A stretch of 32,377 nt of DNA from Laetiporus sulphureus 93-53 (Eukaryota; Basidiomycota; Agaricomycetes; Polyporales; Laetiporaceae), in the NCBI RefSeq assembly GCF_001632365.1, contig NW_024468540.1, positions 421,224-453,600 on the forward strand, read 5' to 3'. The position numbers and the translations under genes are program-made. The notes under the pieces were generated by a model. That model had not been told where the DNA came from and ran no database searches. It saw nothing but the letters and a program-made list of their open reading frames with translations. Position 1 is the first letter of the stretch, and the number at the start of each line of letters is the position of its first letter. Below are positions 10,301 to 22,087 of the stretch, piece after piece.

Positions 10301-11768
10301 TCAACGGTGAGGAAGTCTGCCCATCCGAGGCTTCGCAGGCGCTCTGCCTAGAGAGAGATCACGTTTCAATATATCAGCATAGATACAGCAGTGTAACATA
10401 CCTGGAACCAGAGAATCTCCAATTGATAAGATAATGACATCATTTCTTCAGGCGGGTCAACGACCATTCATGCGCCGTACAGAATGACTTCTTACGGAGC
10501 ATGTTGTACACTCGCACAAGAGGAGCGTCCGTGATTCCCTCAGGCAGCTGAGGTCTAGGTGGTATCTCAACACCGGGAGGCAGAGGAGGCTGATCTGGCG
10601 GTAGCGGCAGATAGAATGCGAGTCGTGCATCCGCTTCGTCCGTGATATGTCTCCTCAAGATGCCAACCGGTTTTCGAGGGAACTCTGCTATTATCAATCG
10701 CTGTCCATATACGTGAGAAAGGCTGGAAAGTCACCTTGCAGGCCCGTTCGATCTCCTCCGATATTGAACAGAAACTCGACGTTAACGAAGAACCATCCAT
10801 CGTCCTTCTTCGCGCCGCGTAGACACAAAGATACCTCAAACAATTTCGGTACGAAAAAGGAGACTCGGCCGTCCGCTGCATGGTGCTAAGTGAGAGATTT
10901 CAGCAGAACGAATCGTGTATCATTACCAATGCGGTAGCTAGACATCTCAGGAGGGATTATCTCTATCATCCTGAGACGGAAGCGGATGGCGTCCTCGACA
11001 TCTTCGAGTGTGTGCTTGACTTCGTCATCCGTAAGCGGTATTGGTGGTATGACCAGTCTCTGAATAGAACAAGCAAATGAGAAGGTTTGACACTATATAT
11101 GCCACTGTCACGACCTTAATCTTAGAAGGCAATCTCCGATATGACCCGGTAGTAAGAACGTCCAGGGAAGTCAATAGATCGTGATTGCGCATTCTAATCA
11201 CCCATTGAATAACCGTTGATAACGCTTACTTGCAGACGCACCTCGCCGCATTCAAAGTATCTCTGTGAGTCAGCAAAACATCCTGCGCACGTAGGAACTG
11301 GTTATTCTGCTCCATGAGAAATGTTGTGATATTCTTGAAGATGGCATTAGTAACGAAGGTGCACAGTTCATGCCACCGAGTAGATGTACCATGGCTTTCT
11401 GCACGATACCAGCATCGCGCGACCACTTCACTACGGCATACAGCTTCACAACCTGCTTCTTCGTCGCCACCACCCAATCCGCCAAAGTCCGCTTTCGCGC
11501 AGTATCCGACATGTTCGGCAAACTGGCTACAGTCAGCCCCCTCATATGGTAGATTGAGACAGAAGGCTCACGTCTCAGCTAACTCTGACAACTCTGCATA
11601 AATTGTCTGCGCCATACGAGAAAGCAACTCTCCGAGTGGGATCATGTCGTTCTGCACCATAGGAAGCGCGTGCTCCAGCTCCTCCACCGTTGGCTCATGC
11701 GTGCTGTTGATGTGCGACGGTCCATCTGTAATATGAACGATGTGGCCATTCACGCCGTTGGGCTCCAT
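7387..11768 (-). CDS. MED14: Mediator of RNA polymerase II transcription subunit 14
   Basis: MED14 (Rgr1) is the scaffold that joins head, middle and tail modules of Mediator in the nucleus. The start ATG at 11768 opens MEPNGVNGH. Residues from about 40 onward include LSRMAQTIYAELSELAETLP and then DWVVATKKQVVKLYAVVKWS, the N-terminal MED14 signature. Downstream blocks in the usual order include RLVIPPIPLTDDE, LQMMSLSYQLEILWFQAERL, SLLRKVLAKHSEAILK and, near the end, ALLRDTLPIVLELEDIR and FPKSAYWFRILYGDLR followed by HALDFRLMTEGR. About 20 exons are needed; early ones are 11768-11572, 11522-11390, 11333-11242, 11193-11115, 11059-10927, 10875-10735 and 10684-10496, all in frame. I estimate 1,100-1,200 residues and saw no disruption. 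It shares a divergent promoter with the SCY1-like gene. Confidence 0.9.
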
Positions 11769-12191
11769 TGTAGACCGCCACACGGGAGTCGTATTGTAGC
11801 AAGAAGTGGATGCCCGTCAGAGATTGTCGCTCTTCGATGATGGTTGTAGCAGCAAGAAGAACGTTCAGACGGTACTAGCAGAACTTAGGCTCCGGTCAGA
11901 TATCCTGGTAGCCTGACGGAAATAAGGAAAGACACCAGCTAGACCTGTAGCCTTGACTTGGATTATTGTTTGAATGCAACAAGACGCGCTTCCTGTTTAG
12001 GACACGACGTGGTCACAGTAGCGCGCGTAACGTGTGGCGGCGTCTCTCTTGATGCCTGCACTTTGCACTCTCCTACTAGGTCTCTACGCCTCTACGCACA
12101 CGACATTAGCTGCGCACGCGGGCAGTGCGCATCGACTACTTGTGGTGGACGGCAGCTGTGAAGTTTATGCCCCTCTGTGCGGTTGTCTACA
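11769..12191. promoter_or_regulatory. Bidirectional promoter between MED14 and the SCY1-like gene
   Basis: A gap of 423 bases lies between two divergent start codons. No other coding sequence is supported in it, so the 5' UTRs and promoters of both genes must lie here. No particular motif stands out. Confidence 0.55.
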
Positions 12192-15100
12192 ATGGATTAT
12201 CTGAAGAGTCTAGGCTCTGCGGCTGTATCGTCTCTCGTCCAGAAATCTGGTTTAACGCTGCCATTCTCCCTTGGAACGAAGGTTGCCTCATTTGAAGGAC
12301 AGTCTATATGGTCCCTGTATGATGGTACAAAGCGGGTGCGGCTAGTCGAACTGTGTTACCTGACACGTGGATGAACATTGACTGGTTTGTAGGACGATGG
12401 CTCTTCAGTATCAATATTCGAATTTGATGCTTCCAATGCTAGTAAAAGGAATCTACTACCATTGGCAAAGAATGCTCTCAGGAAACTGAGGACTGTGCGC
12501 CATCCGGACGTCCTGAAGTTTATGGATGCGGTGGAGACGGATAGCACGATATACATCATGACCGAGCGAGTACGGCCGCTATCTTTGGCAATTTCGGAAT
12601 GGGCCACCAAGAGCGTGCAAGAGAGGGAGGACTGGCTGATATGGGGACTGCATAGGATATCGGTAAGCATCTGCACTCCTCTCTCTGCCGCAAAATATTT
12701 ATGGCTGCTATACAGGTGGCACTCGCTTTTGTGAACGATTCCTGCGTCTCCACCCATGGAAACGTCCGTGTAGGGTCTGTCTTCATAGCAGCTTCTGGAG
12801 AATGGAGGCTGGGTGGATTTGAGCTTTTAAGCAGTCCCAAAGATGAGGGAGCCGTGCTATATGTGCGTGGCACGCGATCATGTCTAGTCGTAACCGAAAT
12901 CAATACTTGTGTTTCCGTAGACCCTGGGCAGCTTGCTCTCGGAAGCATCAATGTATTCACCGCCAGAAGTGAAGAAGAGCGGTTGGTCCGTGCTTAAAGA
13001 GTGAATTCGACATTCTTGAACTATCGTTGAGCTGCTAATGCGTGATTTAGACATAATGTAGCTGCGGCAGATGCATATGCACTCGGCCTCCTCATATTCT
13101 GCGCTTTCAATACATCGCTTCCACTGCCTGCCACCGTCCATCCACCTCATCCACCGCCTACAGCTGCATCCCGAGGATCAATCCCGAACACCTTGTTCTC
13201 TCCGTACAAGAGACTCTTGAACCCGAATCCGAAAGCTCGCTTGACACCACAGCATTTCTTGGAGTTGGGTATGGCAGAGACCGCTGGGGACGGTTCCGGT
13301 TTTTTCGCAAAGAACCGCTTGGTGAAGGTGTGCTCCGGGCTGGATAATTTCAGCGTTGGGAGCGAATCTGACAGGGCAGCCCTGATACGGTGGGTCTCCT
13401 GATGACATCTAAGAGACGTCAGTCTAACTGTCTGCTTCTCGCTCTGTCAGAACCCTGAAAGAATCAGCATCATCGTTCCCCTCTGAATTCGTTTCGTATC
13501 GCGTGCTTCCGTCTTTAGTTTCTGCACTCCAGTTTGGCGGGGCGTCAGCGCCATCCATTCTTCCTCTAGTCCTTCAGCTTGGTCAGAACGTCGCGCCTGC
13601 TGATTATGCGAATGTCATCCTCGTCCATCTGGTGAAGCTTTACGCGAGCCAGGACCGAGGCACGCGGCTGGCGCTTCTTGACCACCTGCCAGAATACGCT
13701 GATAAGCTCGACAAGAAGACGGTCTCTGACAAGATTTGGCCGAATTTGGTGAGAGGCGGATCGATAGATTGCGTAGTACTTACCTGACGGAGCAACGACG
13801 CGCCGTAGCAAACAGGATTCGCGGATACCGTCGCTATCATTCGCGAAGCCACAGTCAAGTCGATCATCCTCTTGTCAGACAAAGTGCGGTTCAATTCGCT
13901 TTATATATCTGCTGACGATCTCACGCTGTGCCGAGACAGTTTAGCGATCGCATATTAAACAATGACCTCCTGCGCTTCCTCGCCAAAATGCAAGGCGATC
14001 CCGAAGCGTCCATCCGCACCAATACGTGCATCCTTATCGGACGCCTCGGGCCCTCTCTCGGTTACAATACGAAGCGCAAGGTGTTGGTGCCCGCATTCAC
14101 GCGAGCGCTGAAGGACCCATTCGTGCATGCGCGGGTGGCGGGCTTGATGGCGTTCATGGCAACGATAGACTGCTATGATATGGAGGACCTGGCTACGAAA
14201 GTCATTCCAAACATGGCTTTTACGATGACCGACAAGGAGAAGTAAGTCTGCGCTCTGGGATCTATCACAGATTCCTTACATTCGACAGGCTCGTGCGCGA
14301 CCAAGCGTTCAAGGCCATGGAGCTGTTCGTGAAGAAACTCCAAGAGAATGCTGCGAGCATGGTAAGCAACAAGTCCTGACCTGCGCAGACTGAGATCTCA
14401 AAGTGGTATCATACCAGCCGGAGACGGCCATTCCTGAAAATGGTGAAAGTGTGCCCGGCTCCCTTCCTCCATCGTCTCCTGGCCCGAACACCCTCGTGAA
14501 CACAGCAGCAGGTGCTGCTGGCGCCCTCGCTGGATGGGCTATCTCGTCCATAAGCAAGAAGGTCAGTACATCACTCTATATGCTCTCGCCAATACTGACA
14601 GCCGGATTAGCTCGCGGCGGGAGATTTGCAGAGCACAATAGACACCGGCACAGAGCGGCCTACATCTGCACCCCCGCCCTCCGGACTTACTGGCTCTAAT
14701 GGCCTTGGCAGCACAGGTTCAGAGCGTCCTCCAGCTCGGATGAGCACGACACTGTCATCGCCGGCTGCGCCGGCGCGTCCCGCGAGCATGGTTGCCTCAT
14801 CGAAGACGAAGGCAATGCACTTGGGAGGACACGACACGTTGGCGAGTCAGTCATCGTCCAGCGCGATCCCGGACTGGGCGCAGGAAGCGGCAGCAGAGGC
14901 TGCCATCTCGGAGAGCAATCCATGGGGCAACGATGACTTGATCGATATCAATGCTGATCAGGATGACTGGAGTAAATGTTTGTGATCAAGCTTTCCACGT
15001 ACAATTGATGAATGTTTCGGAATAGGTGCATTCGAAAGTGCTCCGGCACCTGTTGTAGGGTTAGGCTTCGGAGACGCGGTGGAACAGCCGTGGTCAGGAT

Positions 15101-15483
15101 TTCATTCGCCATCAGCTACGCAGGGCAATGGTTCGCAAATACAAACCTCGAAAATACATCAGCCAAAGCCACGAGCGCCCACCGGTACGCAATCAACGCA
15201 TAGACTGTCTGCTGTTTCAAGCCTCGCGAGATCGCCTACGCCGTCCGATCATGGCGGGGCAAGTCCTAGCTCAGATAAAGCCACCGCAGCACAAGCACAT
15301 CATAACATAGTCGGCATGACGAAGGAGGAGAAGGCCGCGGAGATGGCTCGCCGGAAGGAGGAAAGGAAGCAGGTGGGTCATATTCGCGACTACAATGCGT
15401 GGGCGGACGCTGATGATTGAACAAAACAGCGCATAGCAGCATTGAAAGAGCACAAGAAACAAGCAGGCACTGCCAAAAGCTGA
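12192..15483 (+). CDS. SCY1-like pseudokinase with HEAT repeats (877 aa, 13 exons)
   Basis: Member of the SCYL1/Cex1 family, cytoplasmic proteins that bind tRNA-export factors and COPI coats. Exons: 12192-12335, 12393-12662, 12716-12862, 12921-13000, 13051-13389, 13451-13748, 13809-13883, 13940-14241, 14289-14361, 14418-14561, 14611-14971, 15026-15372 and 15430-15483, all in frame and totalling 877 residues. The N-terminus starts MDYLKSLGSAAVSSLVQKSG and is a kinase fold in which the usual HRD and DFG motifs are absent (CVSTHGNVRVGSVF and GGFELL occupy those places), as expected for this pseudokinase family. The middle is helical HEAT-type sequence (LRFLAKMQGDPEASIRTNTC, then RALKDPFVHARVAGLMAFMA). 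A low-complexity Ser/Pro tail ends in a basic helix, EEKAAEMARRKEERKQ and then ALKEHKKQ. Human SCYL1 and yeast Cex1 are of similar length. Confidence 0.88.
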
Positions 15484-15601
15484 TTAGTACATACATTCAT
15501 GCCTCTCCTATACCCATAGCTACAAGAAGAACTGTGAGTAGAACATCTCATATTAATGCATACTGGGTATCATATATCATATATCAAACTTCAAAACCTC
15601 G

Positions 15602-16061
15602 TTATGACTTGTCTTCCGTTGATCGTAACTCTTCGACCGGAACCCGCACAAGCCGTTCGCCAGCCAGTAGGGAGGGAGAATCGTCTTCCTCAGATTGCCG
15701 TTCGCGCGTCGATACTGCAATGGGTGTCAATGTCGAAAGGAGAACGGAGGAGGAGGATACATACAGAATAGGCTTAGGATTCTGAACATGTTAGGCCATT
15801 GGTCGAGGACCTGCCCGTGCACTGATACGATGTAATGAACGGTAGCACTGTTCTAACAATACTATACATACCTCTCCCTGCTTCCGCCATCACGTCGAAG
15901 TCATCGCCTATTTCCTCCATGCGTTTGAGGAACTGTGAGCTTGCTCTCTCTAGAGCCGCGACAGCTTCGTACTCCTTCTTCTTCTCAAGCAATGCTTGCG
16001 ATAAGGAGACATTGGTGGAACCTGAAGATATTTGAGATTGTCTCGCCGATGATTGGCGCAT
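15602..16061 (-). CDS. DAD2: DASH complex subunit DAD2 (119 aa, 3 exons)
   Basis: DAD2 is part of the ten-subunit DASH/Dam1 ring that couples kinetochores to microtubules in fungi. Exons 16061-15872, 15821-15765 and 15714-15602 join in frame to 119 residues and stop at TAA. Exon 1 encodes the family core LLEKKKEYEAVAALERASSQ followed by FLKRMEEIGDDFDVMAEAG. Exon 2 gives VLDQWPNMFRILSLF, which matches the Trp-Pro motif that normally follows in DAD2, and exon 3 supplies an acidic tail. Both donors are GTATGT and the acceptors TATCAG and TTGCAG. The tail-to-tail spacing to the SCY1-like gene is only 118 bases, and the start codon lies 179 bases from the divergent 16241 gene. Confidence 0.88.
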
Positions 16062-16240
16062 CCTAGTCTCATGAAAGCTCAGAATCGCCTTGGAACAGCA
16101 AAGGCAGACAGACAGTGGTTGTTGTGGCCACATACCTTTTGTGGCACCATCACGTGGCCTACTCAGATACGAACGCGCTTCAATTCATCAAACAGCCTTG
16201 CCCGTCGACGACCACAGTGAACTCGTCGTCGTCTCTCACG
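16062..16240. promoter_or_regulatory. Compact divergent promoter DAD2 / 16241 gene
   Basis: Only 179 bases separate the two start codons, so both promoters and 5' UTRs overlap. Shared cell-cycle control of the two genes is possible but no site was recognised. Confidence 0.5.
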
Positions 16241-19200
16241 ATGCACGACGACATGGATACCTCCCTCTCTGCGGTACCTCGTCTCAGACTCACGAGACCT
16301 CAATCTCGGACAGACACCTACACACCTGTGGCAGGACCTTCGCGCCTCTCCCCAAACATGAACCCATACGAGGAGGAACAGGACGAAGAGGCCACTCCTC
16401 GAGTGCCAACAGCTTCTATAGCACCGGATCCTTCACAACCCTCTAATGGATCTCCAGGCTCAGACAGGGGATCTTCACGTCTCCGTGCTCTTCTCGCCCG
16501 CGTTCCGAACACGAACCCAACTACTCCTCCTCGCGCGACCTCCTCACGCGTGATTGACGTGACCACGCCCTCTGAGCCGGACTCTGATCTTGACCCGCCA
16601 TACTCAACGACTGCCACTCCAAGTTTTGCCCGCGAGAGCCTGAGGGTTCTCTTCTCTCGCGCTTTGCGTGAGCCCGGGAACACGCCACGCCGAGAAAGTC
16701 CTCGTCATAACAGTCTCGATGAAAGTGAAGTCGAGACGACTCCCAGGGAAGAGACATTTGCATGGGAGGCATCAGGGAAGGATATAAGAAGGGACTTGAG
16801 TGACGAGGAGGCGGAACGTCTTGCCAGTGAGTTATCTCCATCTTTCCTGTAGTTGTACAGAAAGTCTCGCTCTTCACGCTTTCCACGTTAAACTGATATG
16901 TTAATGCATATGAGACGCGCCATGATTGATGGATGCAGATCGGATGTAGTCTGATGGTGTAGACCGCGCAACAACAGCATGGGAACCCGAGGAATGAATT
17001 TCATGAACCATGGCTTGATCTTGCTCTAGGGTGTCAACAATTGCCACACCATAATGCTAAAGCATCCATCATCATAGATACCTCGAAACAATCAGACGAG
17101 ACCCTTCGATTGTCACCTGCCGCGGCCACGTACGATGCGTTGCGAGAGCGGTTGGTCAGGTCACGCACGGTATTCCCCTCACCTCCCCCTGCGCGTAAGT
17201 CGGACTCAGAGTAGTTCTTCAGAGCACATATGCTGACAACGTGTGCAGAGATGGTAACGGAGATGTCCATGCCTCCAACGGACACGGAAACGAACACGAC
17301 GGAGGCCAATGAGCGGGAAGAGGTGCCACTCCCAGCAGCCACGCCGATGCGCACGCTGCAGATGTCAGATCTGGAGGCTGATACAAGTGAGTGTCATGCA
17401 CTCGTGGATCTTCTTGGCAATCTCATGTGTCATCCAGACCTGTTGGATGGAGACACAGAAATGCAAAAGGAGCTAGGAGCGGTTGGAAGTTCTGACAATG
17501 AGATGTCAGTGCCTGCGCGTCCTCGTGAGTTTATCATTCGGATGCTCGTCGTATGTAGCCTGAGGTGCGCCAGCATCGTTTCCTCCGCCGCGGCCGAAGA
17601 CTTTTACGTCTCCCGCTCGATCTGCCTCCTGGGAGTCTCACTCTAAATCGCATCATGCACATGGGATTCCTCTAACACGCCCTACTGTTGAAATCCCTCG
17701 TACGTGGTGCGCTCTATGACTGAGAGTTATCCATACTGATTGATAGACACAGCGCTGAGGCGTCTGTCCCACGGAGGTGATGAACGTGAGCTTTGCACAT
17801 CACCTCACTCTTTCTGGCGTGCTCATGAGGCATCCAGGTAGAGATCGTGAACGTGGTTGGAACCATCCTCAAGCGAAGTCACCTGCGACAACAGGCAAGT
17901 AAGGCATTCTTCAGTGCTGCGTAGATTTACGAGAGCGTTTCATCAGCAGGCCTTAAGAATAGCCCTTTAAAAGCGCATTCAAGAAGAAGTAGTAGCACAT
18001 CTCTCCAATCACTAGATGAGGCCGGATCCTCGAGAGCAAGCTCGGTATCGTCGCGTTTGGAATGTGAGACGCGAATCCTCCTCTTGTAGACCCAATTGTC
18101 TAACACAGCAGCAGACCGGGAGAGCATGACGGAACAGGAACAGCAGCGCCAGAGGGACCGCGAAAGAGAATGGGATAAGCAAAGCTCGAGGATGATACGT
18201 TCCGACCCCAATCTTAACTTGCAGGATCTAGCGCATGAGCACGACCAGCCTGCTCGGCCAGCTTCTCCTGAGCCGTACATGACGCAGAGTGCGCCTACTC
18301 TCTCTCGAAATTCGTCGTACAGCTCGATGCCTACCTCAAGCAGGGCAGGCTCACCGACGCCTCGAGCTTCTCAAATGACACTGGAGCCCGAGGTTCTGGA
18401 TTTTGAAGCTGTACAGAGACCCGATGGCACTTTCACTTTAAGAAAGACGGTGTTCCCTTTGCGCACTCAGTCAGTATCCCCCCCTCCCAACCCTCCTTCT
18501 GAACCCAGAGAGCGTAGCGTGAGCACTACGCCGTCGAAGATACCGATGGTGAGGCGCAGAGGAACGAGATCTGTAGCAAGGGAGAAGTCTACAGATGCCC
18601 GTGTTGTGGCCCGCTCCGAAAGTGTCAACGGACAGATTCCCTCGAGAACTGCGTCAAGAACTGCATCTCCTATGATAAACCCGACCTCGGGGCAGCCTGC
18701 TGAGGAAGAGTTTCCACGACCATCGTCGCCTGTATCATCTTCGTCTTCTCAACTGCAACATGAACAAGATCAAACAACTGGCTATCACAGTCGTTTCGGT
18801 TGGTCATTTCCTCAAAATCGAACATCACTTCCACCTCTAGAGAGGGTGACCCCTGAGAGGCCGAAGGCGTCTGGGTCTCGGCAGGGAAGCAGGATTCCTG
18901 CCTCGCCAGGGGCAAATGCCCTCTCGCGCTCGTCTAGCCAGACAGGGGACGTCTCTGAAGCTCCGGCACCAGAATGGGTGTCAACTGCCTATCGCCGTGG
19001 CCATAGGAGAGGTACTACAGAACTTACTCGACCCGTTGGGCCCATTCCGCCACCAGCTCCAGACTCGGATCCTGAACCGGAGCCGAAGCGGAAACCAATG
19101 TCATCCGTTGACACGGAGTCTGAGCTCGACCGTGAACCCTTCCCGTCTGTCGTGCAGGATGAGAGGGTCTTTGGTATGTCGGTCATCTTGTAGGTACTAC

Positions 19201-21122
19201 CGCAGAAGCTTAACCGTCTACTCGTTTCACAGGCACGGATGATGAGTTCGGACTGGCCACCAGTACACCGCCAGGACAGGCGGCAGAATTACCGACTGCA
19301 GAGGCCGATTCGACTGTTCGTTTGTCTTCGAAACGGGCGGATGTTCAGAACGAGGCAGAGGGCGAAGATGATACAGAAAATCTATCCAGGGTTCCTCCTC
19401 CAAGGCCTGAGGCTCCTCCACCGTCGCCGCCTAGTCCTTCACACAAGCTGCCTCCCATGTTCCCTCCGGAGACGCCAACGAAGCACCCTTTCAATGCTTC
19501 GAATATGGACTTTTACACGCCCTCGCCCCCGAGAGACATGTCCGGTCTGCCTGAACCCTCGTCTTTCGCCACGGAACAGCCTTCCGAAGCTGATCGCACG
19601 CCCATGAATCCTGATGCGACGGCCAATCTGACAGCTATGAAGACTCCGAGGCCTCCAGGGGCTTGGTTGCAGACTCCTGTCTCTCAGCACCCTTCGCGTG
19701 GCCCGTCCTCTCGAGCACAATCGACCCCACCAAATGGCGGCGAGACCTCCACTGTGGACGAGATGGCTGCGCCCGTGCAAACATGGCCTCGCACGGGCTC
19801 TGCTCCTTTGCAGACACCTGCACCTCCAGGTGCTTGGATGCAGACGCCTGGAGCATCCGCTCGGAAGAGGAGCATTCTAAAAGTCCGCTTCGACGTCGAT
19901 ACCGAGACCACGGATGCAGAAAGCGCTGCGGAACTTCCCTCGCAGGAGCCTCCCAGTTTCCCCGCTATCGGTGCATGGCGCAGCGACGAGCGCTCTGCGG
20001 AGGCATTAGGCTCCGTAAAGCGCGAGAACGACGAAGGCGGCCTCTCGCGTAAGGCTGAGGGCTACACCGCTGAGCCTTCTAAGCCAGTTAGAACCCATCG
20101 CAAATCGTGGGGTATGCGGATCGTGGACGCGTTCGGCCGCGAGACGAAGATGGAGGAGGAAGCCCCGGAGTTACCGGAAGATCCCGTCCCAGAGCAGAAG
20201 CCTATTCGCAAAACGAAGAGATCGAGTTTCTCGAACCATAAAGCTCGGAATCCGGTGAAGATCGTCGACGCGATGGGTCGGGAAGTGGAGGATGTCATTG
20301 AAGAGTCCGACAGCCCACTGCCTCACAATGAGGCGCTCGCTCGTGTTCGAGAGACCATTGCACACATGGCAGAGGATCTCAGCGAAGTTGACAGGTGGGT
20401 AAAGCTAAAGCTCTCGTTTTCTATGGATGGTCTGTGTCTGAAAGTAGATCCAGATCCTGCGAGATCCTTGCCGCCGAAGATAACCACGTGGGTGCACTTG
20501 AGAATGCTTCCAAGGCCGCGAGAAGCGCGAGAAGTAAGATCACAAAATCTCTCCGCCTGGTCAAGACCGCGGAGAGTGATTTGAAGAGCAAATACGGACC
20601 TCTGAGAGAGAGCATGAAGAAGACCAGGTTCATTCTTGTACGTTAGTTACGATTGCATTGCGTCGTCTTACGGCTTAACCCGCTCACCAGCCTGGCTCGG
20701 ATGATCCTCCCCAGACGACGTGGAGTATTTCTTGGTTTTGGTGTTTAATGCTCATTCAGTTGGTCTTATGCCTCTTGGTGTATCGGTAAGGAAGTATCTG
20801 TTCTTCTTTGACGTTTTTGAAACAATATTTAAGTAGGTTCGCATACGACCGCGCGAAGCGTGCGTTCCTTATGACATACTATGACCCTTTCAATGCGGAG
20901 CTCTACGCCTATTCTCCTATCTCATCCGGTCAACCGACGCGTTCCCTATCGTGGTCAGTGTTCTCCATTCCGGAGGCCATTGACCGTGTAGGTTGGGTGG
21001 GCGCTTTCAAGGAATTCTGGGGCAACGTGTCAAGCGCCGTCTTCGATCTTCGACGGCATACAACTGATATCTTGAATACAGACTATGAAGGACATACATC
21101 ATCATCCTCCTGGCCCACATGA
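16241..21122 (+). CDS. Large Ser/Pro-rich protein with C-terminal membrane segment (1366 aa, 13 exons)
   Basis: Exons 16241-16826, 17030-17194, 17249-17386, 17438-17524, 17574-17699, 17747-17776, 17838-17894, 17950-18063, 18109-19173, 19233-20394, 20448-20637, 20691-20785 and 20837-21122 sum to 4101 bases in one frame. Most of the protein is low-complexity Ser/Pro/Arg/Glu sequence. The second half carries two TP-x-PPGAW-x-QTP motifs, an RKRSILKVRFD block, and two related motifs, RIVDAFGRE and KIVDAMGRE. A probable coiled coil (about residues 1185-1240) precedes one hydrophobic segment, WSISWFWCLMLIQLVLCLLV (about 1251-1270), and a 95-residue C-terminal domain. This suggests anchoring in the nuclear envelope, ER or another membrane with the long N-terminal part outside the lumen (inference). 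I do not recognise a characterised family. The ATG at 16241 is the first in frame and opens MHDDMDTSLS. Confidence 0.75.
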
Positions 21123-21494
21123 TATCAAGAATATCTGTATATGTCGCGCTTCTTGCTGTTACTGAGCAGGCTCTCTTGTTTAACCTATCGTAACGCGGTA
21201 TCTATATTCCACGAATTTGTAGCCTTGCTGATCGCTTAGTAAAAGGACTTCTTGTATCTTGCTCTCGATGAACGATTATTGCTGAACTTTTAAACCCTCG
21301 GACTACAGAAGCAACATCGCGCGTCGTGGTCGTGACGATCTCTCACTGCCTTTCTGCGTTATACTGTTGCTGACTTGTACATTCGCTTCTGTAGTATGCA
21401 TGGATCGCGTGAAATGCTTTGATGTAGGTCAGCACATTCGACTCTTAATTTTCGGTTTGCGTCAAGGCGAAAAGGCGCTTTTCAAGCACCGCCG
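21123..21494. other. Intergenic, no gene seen
   Basis: AT-richer sequence holding the 3' UTR of the large membrane protein gene and presumably the promoter of the small gene that follows. No further coding or RNA signal was found. Confidence 0.45.
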
Positions 21495-21745
21495 ATGCCA
21501 GTTGTCATTATGAAGTGCGTTACGTATGCATCGAGTTGCACCGGCTGGTATCGTCCTTCCACAGTCAATCGTCCTTCTTGTCCTTCACCGATGATGTAGA
21601 GACATATCGGAAGCTGAAGGTGGCAGAAGCTCAACAGAACGATTCAAGGGCGCCGAGCGTAATTCAGCAGATCAAAATGGACATGATTCCAGTTCTCACC
21701 ATGACACAAGCCCTTGTTGCTTTTGGGAGGCCCGATAGTAGTTGA
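21495..21745 (+). CDS. Probable small spliced gene (66 aa)
   Basis: A 20-base first exon (21495-21514, MPVVIM plus two bases) and a second exon (21565-21745) are joined by a 50-base intron with the strong donor GTGCGT and acceptor CACAG. The product is 66 residues: MPVVIMNQSSFLSFTDD, then a charged helix-like stretch (ETYRKLKVAEAQQ) and a C-terminal part IKMDMIPVLTMTQALVAFGR that could form an amphipathic or weakly hydrophobic helix. No known family is recognised. The support is the clean splice pair, an ATG exactly in phase, and sensible codon use; there is no homology evidence. Confidence 0.45.
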
Positions 21746-22087
21746 TGTATGCTATCATAGCTCATCGGACTGATGAGCTCTGTCTTGAGTTCACTTGTAT
21801 CGAGATTAGAGATGTATTGCGAGCGAGATACATTTTATTCGTTCAAGCTACAAGAATCGGCTTAGTGACGCGACCCCTAGCACGACGGGTTTAGACGACG
21901 TATCAGCGGCGCCATTTCGCCATACTTTCCGAATACGACTTTCCGGTACCTCAAGTCTCCTAAGCCGATGGGGCCGCCTTTACAATAGGAGTCCAGTCCA
22001 GATACATGAACACCAGAGGGGGGGTCACAAGCGCATATAGGCACGTACACCATCGACGACACGGTCACGGGGGAAGTGTCTACTGCG
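21746..22087. other. Intergenic / promoter of the CDC1-like gene
   Basis: 342 bases with no supported gene. It must hold the 3' UTR of the small gene and the promoter and 5' UTR of the metallophosphoesterase gene. Confidence 0.45.

Noticed and set aside
18100..18916. Minus-strand frames within the Ser/Pro-rich exon
   Set aside because: The plus strand is open for over 1000 bases and joined to flanking exons in one frame.
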